A program made the position numbers and the translations under genes. From Diploptera punctata (Eukaryota; Arthropoda; Insecta; Blattodea; Blaberidae), in the NCBI GenBank assembly GCA_030220185.1, contig JASPKZ010003845.1, positions 2,946,001 through 3,010,000 of the forward strand: a stretch of 64,000 nucleotides of DNA, written 5' to 3'. The notes below the pieces were generated by a model. It was not told the origin of the DNA and did not search any database. It was given only the letters and a program-made list of their open reading frames with translations. This document shows positions 44,923 through 55,277 of the stretch, one piece after another. Position 1 is the first letter of the stretch, and every line of letters begins with the position of its first letter.

Positions 44923-46380
44923 CAGTGTGTCCCACTCACTACCGAACCCGACATCAATTGTAATAATTCCAATACTAATGGAGATATTGCAGTGAAATTT
45001 GAAGACGACTTACCTCATTCTGTGAGAAATAAGGTGACATCATAACAGATGCTGGAAGTGTTCGCCATTTGCATTCAGGCAAGCTTGAATTCGCCGGACT
45101 ATATTATCGGATGTCTTCACTAAGATGTCCGCGTTTATTGCCTGGATCTCTATGCGGATGTTTTCTTTCAAAGCGTCTATGGTTCGTGGTTTGTTATTAT
45201 AAACTGTCCCTTTCAGATGTCCCCACAGAAAAAAATCAGGTATTGTCAGATCGGGTGAGCGCGGTGGCCAAAGCCCTTTCGAAATGACGCGATCACCGAA
45301 AAAGGATTGAATTTCAGCCATGCTGGCGTTTGATGTGTGGCATGTCGCACCGTCTTGTTGGAAATATCCCATGGAGAGTTCCTGGTCATACAGTTGATTT
45401 ACAAACGTATTGAATATTTCAAGGTATTCATTTGTTGCGACAGTTGTATTGAAGAAGATGGGACCAATTATTCGCCGCCGAGATATTGCACACCACACAC
45501 CAATCTTTGCTGAATGAAGGGGCTCTTCGTGTATCATATGGGGGTTCTCGCTTGCCCAGACACGGGAATTTTGATTATTTATGTATCCCGACAAGTGAAA
45601 TCATGCCTCGTCCGTGAACCAAGTGTAGTCCAGAAGTCGGATTATCTTGAAGAAATGTTTGAAAATGTTGACAGTACCTTACTCGTCACTTGGTCAGTTT
45701 ATTTTAATTCGTGCACCACAGTGTAACGATAAGCGTGAAGCTTCGCTTTTTTCGCAGCACGCTGACAACTGCTTTTTGATATTCCTGTTTCTTGTGAAAG
45801 TCGGCGGAGTGATTTAGAGGGAGAAGCCAGCAGCCTATCCTTCACATTAGTGATCGTTTCCTGTGTCATTTGTTCTCTACCTCCTGCATGTCTGTCCAGT
45901 AAAGTTTCATGTGTTTTAAGTTTCTTCGCTAAGGCCCAAATGGTGGACTTGGTGGATGTCGGTTGTCTCCAAATCTCTCTACAAACTGCTCTTGACATGC
46001 CTGTATTGAGTCTGTCTTCCAATACACTCGAATAATAAACACACGCTGTTCTAGAGTATACCGATTTTCATTTTCAACTGCAATACTTATCTTTCTAGTG
46101 TACGAACTGAACTTAACTCTTGTTTTCCAATGCAAACGAATATGAATAATGAATAAACACGATTAAACAGTTACACACGCAACGCAATAATCACAAACAA
46201 CATAGCAAATAAACTCATTGTTGTTCGTGTTACCAAAACGCAAATAAACTCATTCTTGTTCGTATTGCCATATTCTCGTAGAAAAAGTCTTAAAAATTTC
46301 ACTGCAATATCTCCATTAGTGTTGGAATTATTACAATTATTACAATTGATGTCGGGTTCGGTAGCGAGTGGGACACACTG
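44923..46380 (-). mobile_element. Mariner-like element MLE-1, 1458 bp with TIRs
   Basis: Complete by structure: starts CAGTGTGTCCCACTCACTAC at 44923 and ends with its complement at 46380, flanked by TA (44921..44922 and 46381..46382). TIRs of about 80 bp extend to ATTGCAGTGAAATTT. The right copy has a 12-bp internal expansion of the AATTGTAAT motif. One transposase gene lies between them, broken (see next entry). Confidence 0.9.
45040..46110 (-). pseudogene. Mariner-like transposase, frame-disrupted
   Basis: DDE/D transposase of the Tc1/mariner group, which would cut and paste the element by its TIRs. In order: N-terminal helix-turn-helix YTLEQRVFIIRVYWKTDS and CQEQFVERFG (46075..45960), second HTH TIWALAKKLKTHETLLDRHA and RRLSQETGISKSSCQRAAKK (45950..45740), first acidic motif WFTDEA (about 45620), GVWCAISRRRIIGP, second motif GYFQQDGATCHTS (about 45355), third motif SPDLTIPDFFLWGHLKGTVY (about 45245) and the C-terminus CLNANGEHFQHLL. 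Thirty-eight residues separate the last two Asp residues in one open frame. Frame breaks occur near 45960 and 45690, and a TGA follows WFTDEA. Inactive as it stands. Confidence 0.85.
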
Positions 46381-46484
46381 TATTAGGACATTCGATAAAA
46401 GTAATGACAAGACTGTTGTAAAATCAGCGATCCCAGTGGTGACTACTGTAATCTTGTAATGTATTAAATATTTTAAAAATAATA

Positions 46485-47885
46485 AAATGCTGTATCTGTT
46501 GTGGCAGTCTTCCTCAACAAATTATATTTGTATAAAATATTCAGACAGGCCTTTCGGAACAGGTTCCATTTTCAAAGCTGTTCATTGGGTACTGGTTTTG
46601 TTTGACGAAAACATTGTATAGTGGGTTGATCTGGTAGGCCGTGTTCTCGTTCAGCAGGTTATCATTTCTTGTTTGCTTAATTTCTATTTCATCCAAGATG
46701 TTTATTTTTATATTATCGATTTCTCTATGCATTATTGAGAGAGTGTTTTCTATTGTGTTGAACTGATGTTTGTAACATGCTTAGCGAAACTTGAATTGCC
46801 TCTATTTCTTATGTAATCAGTGAAATTATCGTTATATCTTACTTTAAAACTCCTAGTTGCAGATTTAGATATATTTATTTAGCCTGGTGGAGTTAAGGCC
46901 GTGTGGCCTTCTCTTCCACTCACCAGGACAAACATATGCTACATATAAATACAAAAAATACAATGATAATACATACTAATCAATTAATTATCTGTCAAAT
47001 TGAATAATAATGAAAACAATGTCTAATAATACAATAATATTAAATACAATTAAAATTAAATTAATGATAGAATGTATACAGAAAGGAATAACAGCTCGAA
47101 TATATCACACATAAAAAGTAACGAAAGAAAAAATACAAAGAAAATAATAAACTATAATGAATTATTCTATCGCTTATTATACAAGACATTAGGTAAATAT
47201 ATTAACAAATCTTAAAACTATTTTTATTAAATAATGAAAAGACAAATTATTAATTTTTAAAAAGTAATATTAGTGAGTTGTTTCTGTTAATAATCTTATT
47301 TTCAATGAGTTTCTGAAAGATGGCAAAGTTTGGCAGTCTCTGACATAGGGTGGAAGGGAATTCCATATTCTAGCAAGAGAAACTATAAACGATTTCGAAT
47401 AATAGGTAGTGTGATGAGGAAGGATATAAAGGACACTGTGCTCAAAGGATCGGGTATCTAATTGATGTGTATCGGAGAGTCTAGTGAAGCGGTGTGGTAA
47501 GTAATAAGAAAATGATGTGTGTAATATTTTATAGAGATGGCATAGGGAATGATGGTTCTACGATCTTTTAGACGAAGCCATGACAATTGTTCCAGGGATG
47601 GTGTAACGTGATCAAATCTGCGTATACCACAAATAAAACGTATGCAAGAATTATGAACATGTTGAAGTCTTTGGATAAAAACAGTATTTAGATCAGTAAA
47701 AAGAGTATCACAATTACGTCCTGTATAAACATTTTCACAACTACTGCATTTAAGTTTATATACTTCTTTGTTGTTGTATATACTTCTGTCATCTATTTTA
47801 TTTGAGCTGATGTTGTTTAATCTATTATTATTGTTTATTTTATACAAATATAATTTGTTGAGGAAGACTGCCACAACGGATACAA
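46485..47885 (-). mobile_element. Penelope-like element with GIY-YIG relic, split by LINE F
   Basis: Minus strand. The distal piece 47885..47698 encodes NNKEVYKLKCSSCENVYTGR, the start of a GIY-YIG endonuclease. The proximal piece 46867..46490 continues with RSFKVRYNDNFTDYIRNRG, then HREIDNIKINILDEIEIKQ and LLNENTAYQINPLYNVFVK, the known end of such proteins. GIY-YIG next to an RT is the hallmark of Penelope-like elements; the RT itself is not here. GTTGTGGCAGTCTTCCTCAA (46498..46517) and its complement (47855..47874) form inverted ends. LINE F sits between the two pieces. Confidence 0.75.
46868..47697 (-). mobile_element. LINE F 3' part inserted in the Penelope-like ORF
   Basis: The minus strand encodes FIQRLQHVHNSCIRFICGIR, RFDHVTPSLEQLSWLRLKDR and, further on, ARIWNSLPPYVRDCQTL: the post-RT region of CR1/Jockey-like LINEs. 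The 3' end carries GGAAGAGAAGGCCACACGGC and CTCCACCAGGCTAAATAAAT. That terminus recurs alone at 44080..44118. The relic at 53590..53823 is the same family. Confidence 0.75.
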
Positions 47886-49278
47886 CATTGTTTTAGGTTT
47901 TTAAGTATTTAACATGACCTCAACAGAACAAAATGTTCCTTAAAAGTATTGTAGTATATTGTTGAGCAGACTTTGTTGTATAAATCTGTAATATCGAAAG
48001 TCTCGAAAAACAATATTTTGTGAATACATTCACTGTTTCTCACATTTAGTAAGTAATACTGCCCTAAAAGAATGTTCAATAGAATTTGTTTAGAAGATGG
48101 AGTTAGGAAGTACTCGAACATCGATGAAATTCACCAAGAGGAGCCCTTGTAGCTATAACGTATTCTCAAAGATCAAAGAAGCTCCACCAAGAAAGCTATA
48201 TATCGAGAGAGATATCCAGAAATGGCGCTGCAGATGGAGTGCGGAATCATTCAAGGATTTGGCAACGTGTAATTGACTTGACATGAGACTATAAATGAAG
48301 TTCGTAATTCTAAAGTAATCGGGGACCTGAATTCCAAAACATGCTATGTCCATTTTCAGGAGAAGCATAAAACTGTTTAATGTAGTTGTTATTAGAGTTT
48401 TTGAATCTGAATTTATTTGTTACGTAAGACATGGTAAAGGTATATTTTTAGATAAAAATGAACATCAAGGCTGTTGTTTTGTCTCTCAAAATAAATTTTT
48501 GAAAATGTACTTAGCATGATTTAACACCAAAATTTTGGAAAAAGTGCAAAATGTAATAAATAATTACATATAAATGGGTATGGGATATTGGAATGTGAAC
48601 ATAATTATAAATGTATACTTTTTACGAAATGTTTAACAAGTAGTTACTTTTTATTAATTTTAATCACAATCGTGAAGAACCCAGTTTTACTGTTAGCAGT
48701 TACACAATAATCTAATACATTTGAACTATACAGTGTTGCACAAAATATGAAACATAGAAGATTGTAGTGCTTAAGGGTGCTCAAAGTATAATGAAAGAAC
48801 AATCATTAATCATTATACCGGTACATATTTTAATGTATTTTTTGTTTATTCATAATCACTGTGATACTGAGATACGCCATTCTAAATCATACCGAGTCCG
48901 TGGACATAATATGGTCTATAATTGAACTATTTTTATTATGTCAATAAATATGAGAAAGATTGTAATTTAGAGAGTTTTGTCATTCAGGGCCATAACCTGA
49001 GACATTGCCATGGCTATGATGTGTTTAACTTAATTTGTCATATTTAGGAATTAGTATGTTTTCGAATTCAGGTCCAGATTCTAAATAACATTTTTATGAT
49101 ATTATAGCAGTGTTGCCATTACTTATCGAATGTCTAGCTAACTTTTTTAATTTCAGAACAACGTCCATAAAATTAAGAAGGCTGTTTATTTTAAGAATCT
49201 CTGAGAATTCCACATTAGAAATGAAAATGGTAACCTTTTGATAAAATGAATGAATATTTTATGGTGAGGAGATGGTAC
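47886..49278. other. Unassigned intron DNA
   Basis: AT-rich. No repeat from elsewhere in the window was recognised, and the minus-strand open frames at 47909..48121 and 48153..48368 have no motif. Confidence 0.4.
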
Positions 49279-49438
49279 CCGAGGACCTGGTTGGTGCAGA
49301 CTATAACAGGCTGTTGGCTGTTCTCCATGTTGTCCTTCACTTGAAGCACACCGTGCACCCACAGCCAGTCTCCTGGTTCTCCGCTGTAACCTCAAGCAGC
49401 AAGAGTACAGGAACCTGTCCTGCTCCGCACTGTGTGAA
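49279..49438 (-). CDS. dys: dysfusion/NPAS4-like exon, second half of PAS-B (frame-disrupted)
   Basis: The minus-strand exon starts after GCTTTTGTTCAG and ends CTCGG|GTACCA. Its 160 nt take it from phase 1 to phase 2, matching both neighbours. The 3' half is clean: GDWLWVHGVLQVKDNMEN, then SQQPVIVCTNQVLG, the last beta strands of PAS-B, which run straight into EREASV of the next exon. The 5' half does not read in that frame: it meets a TGA. Another frame gives SAEQDR and LRLQRRT, residues expected before GDWLW. Small compensating indels, or sequence errors, are the simplest reading. Exon identity is strong; intactness is doubtful. Confidence 0.75.
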
Positions 49439-49494
49439 CTGAACAAAAGCAACAAAAGATCCGATTTCATAAATTTACTACTTTATTTTAAAAA

Positions 49495-49930
49495 AGCATT
49501 AAGTACGAGTATTTGAGAATAAAGTTCTTAGGACAATTTTTGGACCAAAGGCCATTTTTTGGACCAAGAGAGAATGACAGAGAGGTGAATGAGGAAGACT
49601 ACATAACAGCGAAATACATGGTCTATATAGGAAGTCAGATATAATAAGAACAGTTAAGTCTCATAGACTGCGATGGGCAGGGCATGTGGCACGAATGGGG
49701 AATGAAAGACGTGCATAGAAGTTTCTTGTAGGAAAACCAGAGGGAAACGCCCAATTAGTAAACCAAGAATGAGGTGGGAGAATAACTAACAATGATTTGA
49801 GGAAAGTAGAAAATATAGGGAATTATTGGAAAACATTAACTCAGGATAGGGATGTATGGAGAACTTATGTCCGCGCGGCCATTAACCTAGGGGTTCGATA
49901 GTGCCAGTTAGCTAGTTAGTTGGTTAGTTA
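49495..49930 (+). mobile_element. LINE A 3' part
   Basis: From TATTTGAGAATAAAGTTCTT through LRWAGHVARMGNERRA to the terminus GGGTTCGATAGTGCCAGTTA with a (GTTA)n-like tail. TTTTTGGACCAA is duplicated at about 49538..49566. It lies in the intron only about 60 bp from the 5' border of exon 49279..49438. Confidence 0.85.
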
Positions 49931-50132
49931 CCTTTTTTAAAGGCATAAGGTTCTTTTACTCGTACGAGCCTGAAAATATCCAGACTCGGGACTCACGGCT
50001 TAAATTCCCTCCCAGAGGATTTGTTTCTTGGATTTTTCCATCCTAAAAAAATACATCGACTTCGCGCGGATTTGAATCCGCGATCCTTGGGACTAGAGCA
50101 AGGAACATAACCAGTAGTCCACCACGGTCGGA
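49931..50132 (-). mobile_element. SINE-B
   Basis: Inverted. The head at about 50062..50130 has minus-strand B box GGATTCAAATCC. The body holds ACTCGGGACTCACGGCTTAA. Confidence 0.75.
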
Positions 50133-50610
50133 ATGTTATAAATTAACATACAAAAAATAAATTATTAAATAAGGCAATAATTAAAAATGTATTCAGTTAA
50201 AATTATAATGCAGTTAAATATGGGACAAAATGGAAAGATCATTTAAATCGGCAATCAATATATAAGATAACTGGAACTGTTATACAAAATCAAAGGACGG
50301 AGGGGTTAAGGGTGTCCACTGATAATATGGATGGATCGAGACTTATATTTTTTGGGGCAGTAACAATCAGATTCCTTAATTCAGATGTAGAAGATGGAGA
50401 GGAACGGAAAGTTTGTAAAATATAAAGAAACCATGACAAACTGGTAGAGATTACACCTTTACGGTACGGCTGCAAGTAAAGTCAGGAGTAAATGCCACTC
50501 GCAGCAGTGCATTATTAAAGGGTAATGGACACTCAACAAATGAGAACAATTTTTAAGAAGTGCTCAGGAACGATAACAAACATACATAAGTCGTATAAAA
50601 AAAGTATTCC
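50133..50610. other. Unassigned intron DNA
   Basis: Nothing recognised on either strand. Confidence 0.35.
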
Positions 50611-50880
50611 AGGGAGATCAGCCTCAAGGGCTTAGTGGTCAAACTTTCTAATTACAATTCACGGGATCCCGGGTTCGATTCCTGATCAGGCCACGGGATT
50701 TTTTTTAAGAAAATTATTACTTTGGTCGTCCATGATTTAGATTTATAATAAGTTTAGCATATTATTGGAGTAACGTAACTCCGCCTTCCAAGCGCCCCAG
50801 CCTCAGAAGTGTGTTATAATTACGCCAATACCAGGTGAGAAGATCAGTACAATTCTGCCATGCTGGGGGAGAATACCAAA
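50611..50880 (+). mobile_element. tRNA-headed SINE (SINE-E) with the shared tail
   Basis: Head AGGGAGATCAGCCTCAAGGG with A-box-like GGGCTTAGTGGTC and B box GGGTTCGATTCC (about 50672..50683). The tail is GCCTTCCAAGCGCCCCAGC and CTCAGAAGTGTG, as in 34657..35015. Confidence 0.65.
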
Positions 50881-50984
50881 AATGTCGTAAAATTTTGGTG
50901 ACTTAAAAAAGAAACACTATACGTACACTTGTCATCCAAAATGTTCATATAAGATGTTAAACTACAATAAAAACAATTCTTCCA

Positions 50985-51240
50985 GTTATCGAAACATCGT
51001 CTCGTACTTTAAGATAGGAGAAGAGGTTTCGAGTATTTAAGAATAAAGTGCACTGGAAGAAAATTGGGCCAAAGAGAGCCGAACATATAGGCGAGTAACT
51101 GTGAGCTTCTAATTTCTTATACGAAAATAGATGTAATAAGAACAGCTAAGTCTGATAGACTGCGACTGTCAACAAGAATGATAGGGATGCATGGAGAGCT
51201 TATGTCCGTGAAACCCCAGAATATATAGTGCCAGTCAGTT
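50985..51240 (+). mobile_element. LINE A 3' part with deletion
   Basis: Landmarks TATTTAAGAATAAAGTGCAC and AATAAGAACAGCTAAGTCTG, then a jump to ATGGAGAGCTTATGTCCGTG and a TAGTGCCAGTCAGTTA end. Confidence 0.75.
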
Positions 51241-51377
51241 ATTTTGTGTACCTATATAATCAACTTTTATAAGATTCATGATGTGTTCCGTTTTCCATAA
51301 TTTTATATTAATTTTACCTATATAATGTTAATATAAGAGTTCCTGTCCCTATTCCAAGAAAATATACGAAATGAGAG

Positions 51378-51412
51378 ATAGATATATAGAAAGAGAATGA
51401 GAGAGAGAGAGA

Positions 51413-51455
<43 letters not shown>

Positions 51456-51478
51456 TGTGTGTGTGTGTGAGAGAGAGG
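51378..51478. repeat. (GA)n/(GT)n microsatellite
   Basis: Long GA run (about 51398..51452) with a short GTGTGTGT insert and more GA after it. Confidence 0.95.
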
Positions 51479-51804
51479 ATGTGTGAAAGATTCAGGCATC
51501 ATGCCAGTGGAATGTCTAGAAAAATTTTATATCTAATTTTTAGGGTATCGAACTTGGAATCTCCTAGAAGGACATCTGCTCAGGATACATTGTTGTCAGT
51601 AGTCATGCGTTGTGGTAATAGCACACATGAGGGTTTACACACACGCATCCAAATTGTGAATAATGTGCGCGTGTTTAATTTCATGACCTACGCATTGTCC
51701 AGACTTTTAAATCTTGCACCTTTATTTTGGAAAAACTGGCCTCGACTATACAGTATTTATTTTTGTAATGTTCACAATATATTTGTATATATTTCATATA
51801 CATA

Positions 51805-51825
51805 GTTATAATAATAATAATAATA

Positions 51826-51857
<32 letters not shown>

Positions 51858-51873
51858 TAATAATAATAATAAA
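51805..51873. repeat. (AAT)n microsatellite
   Basis: AAT units with two ATA slips. Confidence 0.95.
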
Positions 51874-51879
51874 ATCCAT

Positions 51880-52206
51880 GGCACGACAGGCCTAGAAGGC
51901 CCTTGGCCTACTAGCCAGCTGTTGGCATCACATACACATGTGTTAGAGATGTAAAGGATCATTCAACCAACATAGGGGTGACATGTGGTCAGCATACGGG
52001 GTCCCCAGCCGTTGTAGCTGGTTTTCTCAACCTAAAGCTTCTACTTATTGTAGCTATCCAAATGCATCGCAATGCTGTGTGGGCACCGATCCCATACTGG
52101 CCGAAATTCCAAGAGCAATTTTCTTCCCCCATGAAGACTCGACCGGTGATCGAATTCGAGTCCGCTGCGTACGAACCAGCGACACTACCCCAATACCATA
52201 GGGATG
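51880..52206 (-). mobile_element. tRNA-headed SINE (SINE-F)
   Basis: The minus-strand head at about 52135..52206 reads CCCTATGGTATTGGGGTAGT then GAATTCGATCACC as a B-box-like arm. The body continues to CATGGATTTT at 51880. Its 5' end abuts the (AAT)n tract next to the PAS exon. Confidence 0.6.
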
Positions 52207-52211
52207 ACATG

Positions 52212-52212
<1 letters not shown>

Positions 52213-52264
<52 letters not shown>
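52213..52264. repeat. (AAT)n microsatellite beside a splice donor
   Basis: Pure AAT run beginning about 12 bases inside the intron from the donor at 52276. Confidence 0.95.
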
Positions 52265-52265
<1 letters not shown>

Positions 52266-52276
52266 CAAACACTCAC

Positions 52277-52383
52277 TCAGCCTGTGTTTGCTCTGCGCCT
52301 CTCTCATGCAGTCCCAATGCAACAGATGGTACCACGACGCTCCCTGGAGTTCGGTCCGAGGATATCCCAAGTGAAATTCACCG
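52277..52383 (-). CDS. dys: dysfusion/NPAS4-like exon, first half of PAS-B
   Basis: Minus-strand exon of 107 nt. The acceptor TTTTGTTGTAG lies before 52383, the donor CTGA|GTGAGT after 52277. It enters in phase 2, leaves in phase 1 and has 35 whole codons: GEFHLGYPRTELQGASW, then YHLLHWDCMREAQSKHRL. The pattern FxLGY...EL.G.SWY.LLHW.....A...H is the central strand-helix part of the PAS-B domain of the bHLH-PAS family. PAS-B mediates pairing with the Arnt/tango partner. The continuation is in exon 49279..49438. The upstream exons for bHLH and PAS-A were not found within the window. No stop or odd codon is present. Confidence 0.8.
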
Positions 52384-52984
52384 CTACAACAAAATGAAGA
52401 AATTATATGTTAGACTAAACTGAATAAAACAATGCTTTTAAATATATAAGAAAATAAAGTATTTGGATTTACTTAGGGCCTTTATTTTTCTGAAGGAATC
52501 TTAACTACTCTATGATTAAGAATTGTATCAGGTAAAAGTTACAGGGTGTGTAAGTCTTTTTCGTCGGTAGCAAATTGTACCCCTTACAATGTATTGTAAA
52601 ACTTTAATTGAAGTCTCTTTGTTAAATATGGATCCAAGCAATATGTCTAAAAAAATAGCATATAATTAATGTTCTTAATTTTATTACAGTATTTATTGAA
52701 TATGATATTTTTGGAAAACAAAGAAAATATATCATAGACACTGTAACTTCAAACCCATCCATACAGGTGATACTGTAAGAGCATGTAAAAATTAAACATG
52801 ACATGGAGGATGATCCACTGAACAATTTGAGGTAGGGAACCTAGGGTTCGAGAAGCCAGCTTAAGGAGATATAGGAGTAAACTTGTCTTTCACATTATTG
52901 TCTAGCCTTTATTATTCACATTTTTATGTATAATAGGAACTATTGTCTTCCTAACTTCTTTAAAAAAATAATAAACTGAAAAAT
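52384..52984. other. Unassigned DNA upstream of the PAS-B exon
   Basis: No coding motif or repeat recognised. It would be intron if the bHLH and PAS-A exons lie further right. Confidence 0.4.
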
Positions 52985-53470
52985 AAAAAAAAAAGGATTG
53001 TTATACTCCCAGTTATATTATACTCGTGTGAATGCGAAAAATGGACTCTTTCTTTAACGTAGCAGAAAAGAACACGAGTATTTGAGAATAAAGTTCTTAG
53101 GAAATTTTTTGAGCCAAAGAGATATAAAAACACAGATGAATGGGGAAGAGTACATAATAGTGAACTACATGATCTTTATGGGAAATCGATATAATAAATA
53201 GGCTATAGTTAAGTCTCGTAGACTGCGATGGAGAGGGTATGTGACGAATTGAGAATTAAACACCTTGTAGGGAAACCAGAGGGAAATCACCCAGTAGGTA
53301 AGCTAAGAATGAGGTGGGAGAATAACATTAACCTTGATTTGAGGGAAGTTGATTATACAGGGAATGATTGGAAAACATTAGCGATGATAGGGAATGTATT
53401 GAGAACATATGTCCGCACGGGCATGAACCTACGGGTTCTATAGTGCCAGTGAGTTAGTTAATTTTGAACG
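52985..53470 (+). mobile_element. LINE A 3' part
   Basis: From the VILYSCEC-like block through FENKVLRKFF and LRWRGYVT to LDLREVDYTGNDWKTL and the terminus TAGTGCCAGTGAGTTAG. Several stops. Confidence 0.85.
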
Positions 53471-53588
53471 ATGTTATAGTTATACAGGAAATGATTGAAA
53501 AATAATAGCTCAGGATAGGGATGTATAGAGATCTTATGTCCACGCGGCCATGAACCTACGGGTTCGATAGTGCCAATGAGTTAGTTAT
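53471..53588 (+). mobile_element. Second LINE A terminus directly behind the first
   Basis: Repeats only the last about 110 bases, from TTATACAGGAAATGATTG to TTCGATAGTGCCAATGAGTT, next to the preceding copy. Confidence 0.8.
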
Positions 53589-53589
53589 A

Positions 53590-53823
53590 GTTTTACAGTC
53601 CCTAATTAGAGGAGAAGGGAATTTCATTTTCTGGCAAGTGAAACTGTAAAAGATAGTGAGTAATACACAGTGTGACAAGGAGAGATAGCATATGTGCTGA
53701 TGTGATTGAATGTCTGAATTAAGTGTGTCGGAGAGTCTAATAAAGCTGAGTAATAAATCATTAGGAAATGATGTGTATAGTAATTTTATAGAGAATAAAT
53801 AAGGAATGGACGATTCAACAATC
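53590..53823 (-). mobile_element. LINE F relic, interrupted by a hAT element
   Basis: The minus strand includes SFTCQKMKFPSPLIRDCKT and FIRLSDTLNSDIQ, decayed LINE F wording. The match appears to resume after the hAT insertion at 54821 (GAATACACGACAATG against GAAGCCATGACAATT). Confidence 0.55.
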
Positions 53824-53966
53824 TCATAGATCATCGTTTCCCAACCTGTGGTTCGCGAACCCCCAGGGGGTCCGCCAAATATTTCAAGGGGTTCGAAAAA
53901 AAAATCCTAATGGGCGGGTTTCCAGGTTAGGTCTATTACTGTTTCCTTCTTTTCTGCAGCATTCTA

Positions 53967-54053
<87 letters not shown>

Positions 54054-54062
54054 TTTTTATTT
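53967..54062. repeat. (AAT)n microsatellite inside the hAT element
   Basis: Long pure AAT run ending directly before the SINE-A head region. Confidence 0.95.
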
Positions 54063-54071
54063 TTATTATTT

Positions 54072-54418
54072 TGTCCACCGCTGTGGTCTCGAGGTAGCGT
54101 GCTGACTTGTCACGCAGCGGACCCGGGTTCGATTACCGGTCGGGACAGGCTCCAGGGTGAGGTTTTTTTGGAGTTTTTTCTCACCTGTAAGACAAATGTC
54201 AGGAAAACTTTAAGGCCCAAACGGTCCCCGAAATCATATGGCCATCATCATCATCATCCTTATCATTATCATCATCATCATCATCATCATCATCTTTCAC
54301 CGGTGTGGAAAGCAGCGGGAAGCTACCACACCTATAATTCCCTAGTAAAACTGCAAGGCATAGCATGAAAGTGCTATGATTGCAGTGAAAGACCTGTCCT
54401 CGGGCATAATTACTATGG
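54072..54418 (+). mobile_element. SINE-A, full-length reference copy
   Basis: Head GTCCACCGCTGTGGTCTCGA with B box GGGTTCGATTACC (54125..54137), middle module to AACGGTCCCCG, (CAT)n stretch, then the tail module from ACCGGTGTGGAAAGC to GGCATAATTACTATGG. All three modules are present in order. An (ATT)n follows at 54427..54443. Confidence 0.85.
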
Positions 54419-54884
54419 AATGGAATATTATTATTATTATTATTTTAAAATTAAATTAACCCTATAACGTCCCTTGTTACAAATGTGTAACATCGAGAAT
54501 TTATCACATTATTTCCACAATAAAACAATATATACTGCGAATGCCTGGTTTACATTGTGTAACGACATTAGGAATGCAATTGATTTCGCTACAACTAGGC
54601 CTACACGTTAACTTTTAAACCGTAACTAGAGTAACTTTACGTTTTAATAAACCGTTAAGGGTTAAGTTAATTTAAGGTTGTTAAACCTTTTGCTTGGAAT
54701 TAAAATTTATGCATGTCTACTTAGGCCTATGTATATTAAAGAGTCAGTGGTTCACTCAACTCAGATCGTTGTGCAAGAAGTTCGCGAGTCGAAAAAAGGT
54801 GGGGACCCGCTGTCATAGATGAATACACGACAATGAAGGGTTACGTGGACAAACAATCTAAGAGACTTTAAGTCGTTATTTTAC

Positions 54885-55092
54885 AAATAAGATTATAAGT
54901 CAAGATGGATACAACATGTTCATCGAATGGAAGATCACAGAATACCCAAACTAATGTTAAGATATCAACCCGCAGGAAGAAGAAGACCAGGACGTCCACT
55001 CAAAAGACTTCTGGATGGTGTTTCTCTTGAGGCCGAAACAGGTCAACAAATGGCCTAAATTCGTGAATGTACGATGATGATGATGATGATTT
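54885..55092 (+). mobile_element. LINE B-type 3' tail
   Basis: RWIQHVHRMEDHRIPKLMLR, then YQPAGRRRPGRPLKRLLDGV, a clean open C-terminus, then a (GAT)n tail at 55073..55092. A better preserved tail than most here. Confidence 0.75.
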
Positions 55093-55104
55093 TACAAATA
55101 ACAT

Positions 55105-55226
55105 TTTTCTATATATCTATCACTCTGGAATAGTTGAATGTGGTCCTCAATTGGGCGGATGCTTTAGCCACCAACCGAGGGCCGCATTCAGCTATTCCCG
55201 AGTGTTAGATATATGGGGAAATGTAA
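55105..55226. mobile_element. Small foldback (about 120 bp)
   Basis: The left arm TTTTTCTATATATCTATCAC..GGAATAGTTGAATG is complementary to the right CATTCAGCTATTCCCGAGTG..TAGATATATGGGG around GGATGCTTTAG. Confidence 0.75.
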
Positions 55227-55277
55227 TGTATGAAATAACTATTTGATGTCGCTTATGTTGTCAATCCACGAAACCCT

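Larger units (their letters stand above)
53832..54812. mobile_element. hAT-like non-autonomous element, 981 bp
   Basis: The left end CATCGTTTCCCAACCTGTGG and right end GGTGGGGACCCGCTG are imperfect inverted repeats of the CAGNGGTTCCCAACC type known from hAT elements. An 8-bp duplication TCATAGAT flanks it (53824..53831 and 54813..54820). The interior contains (AAT)n, a SINE-A and AT-rich filler. No transposase. Confidence 0.75.
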
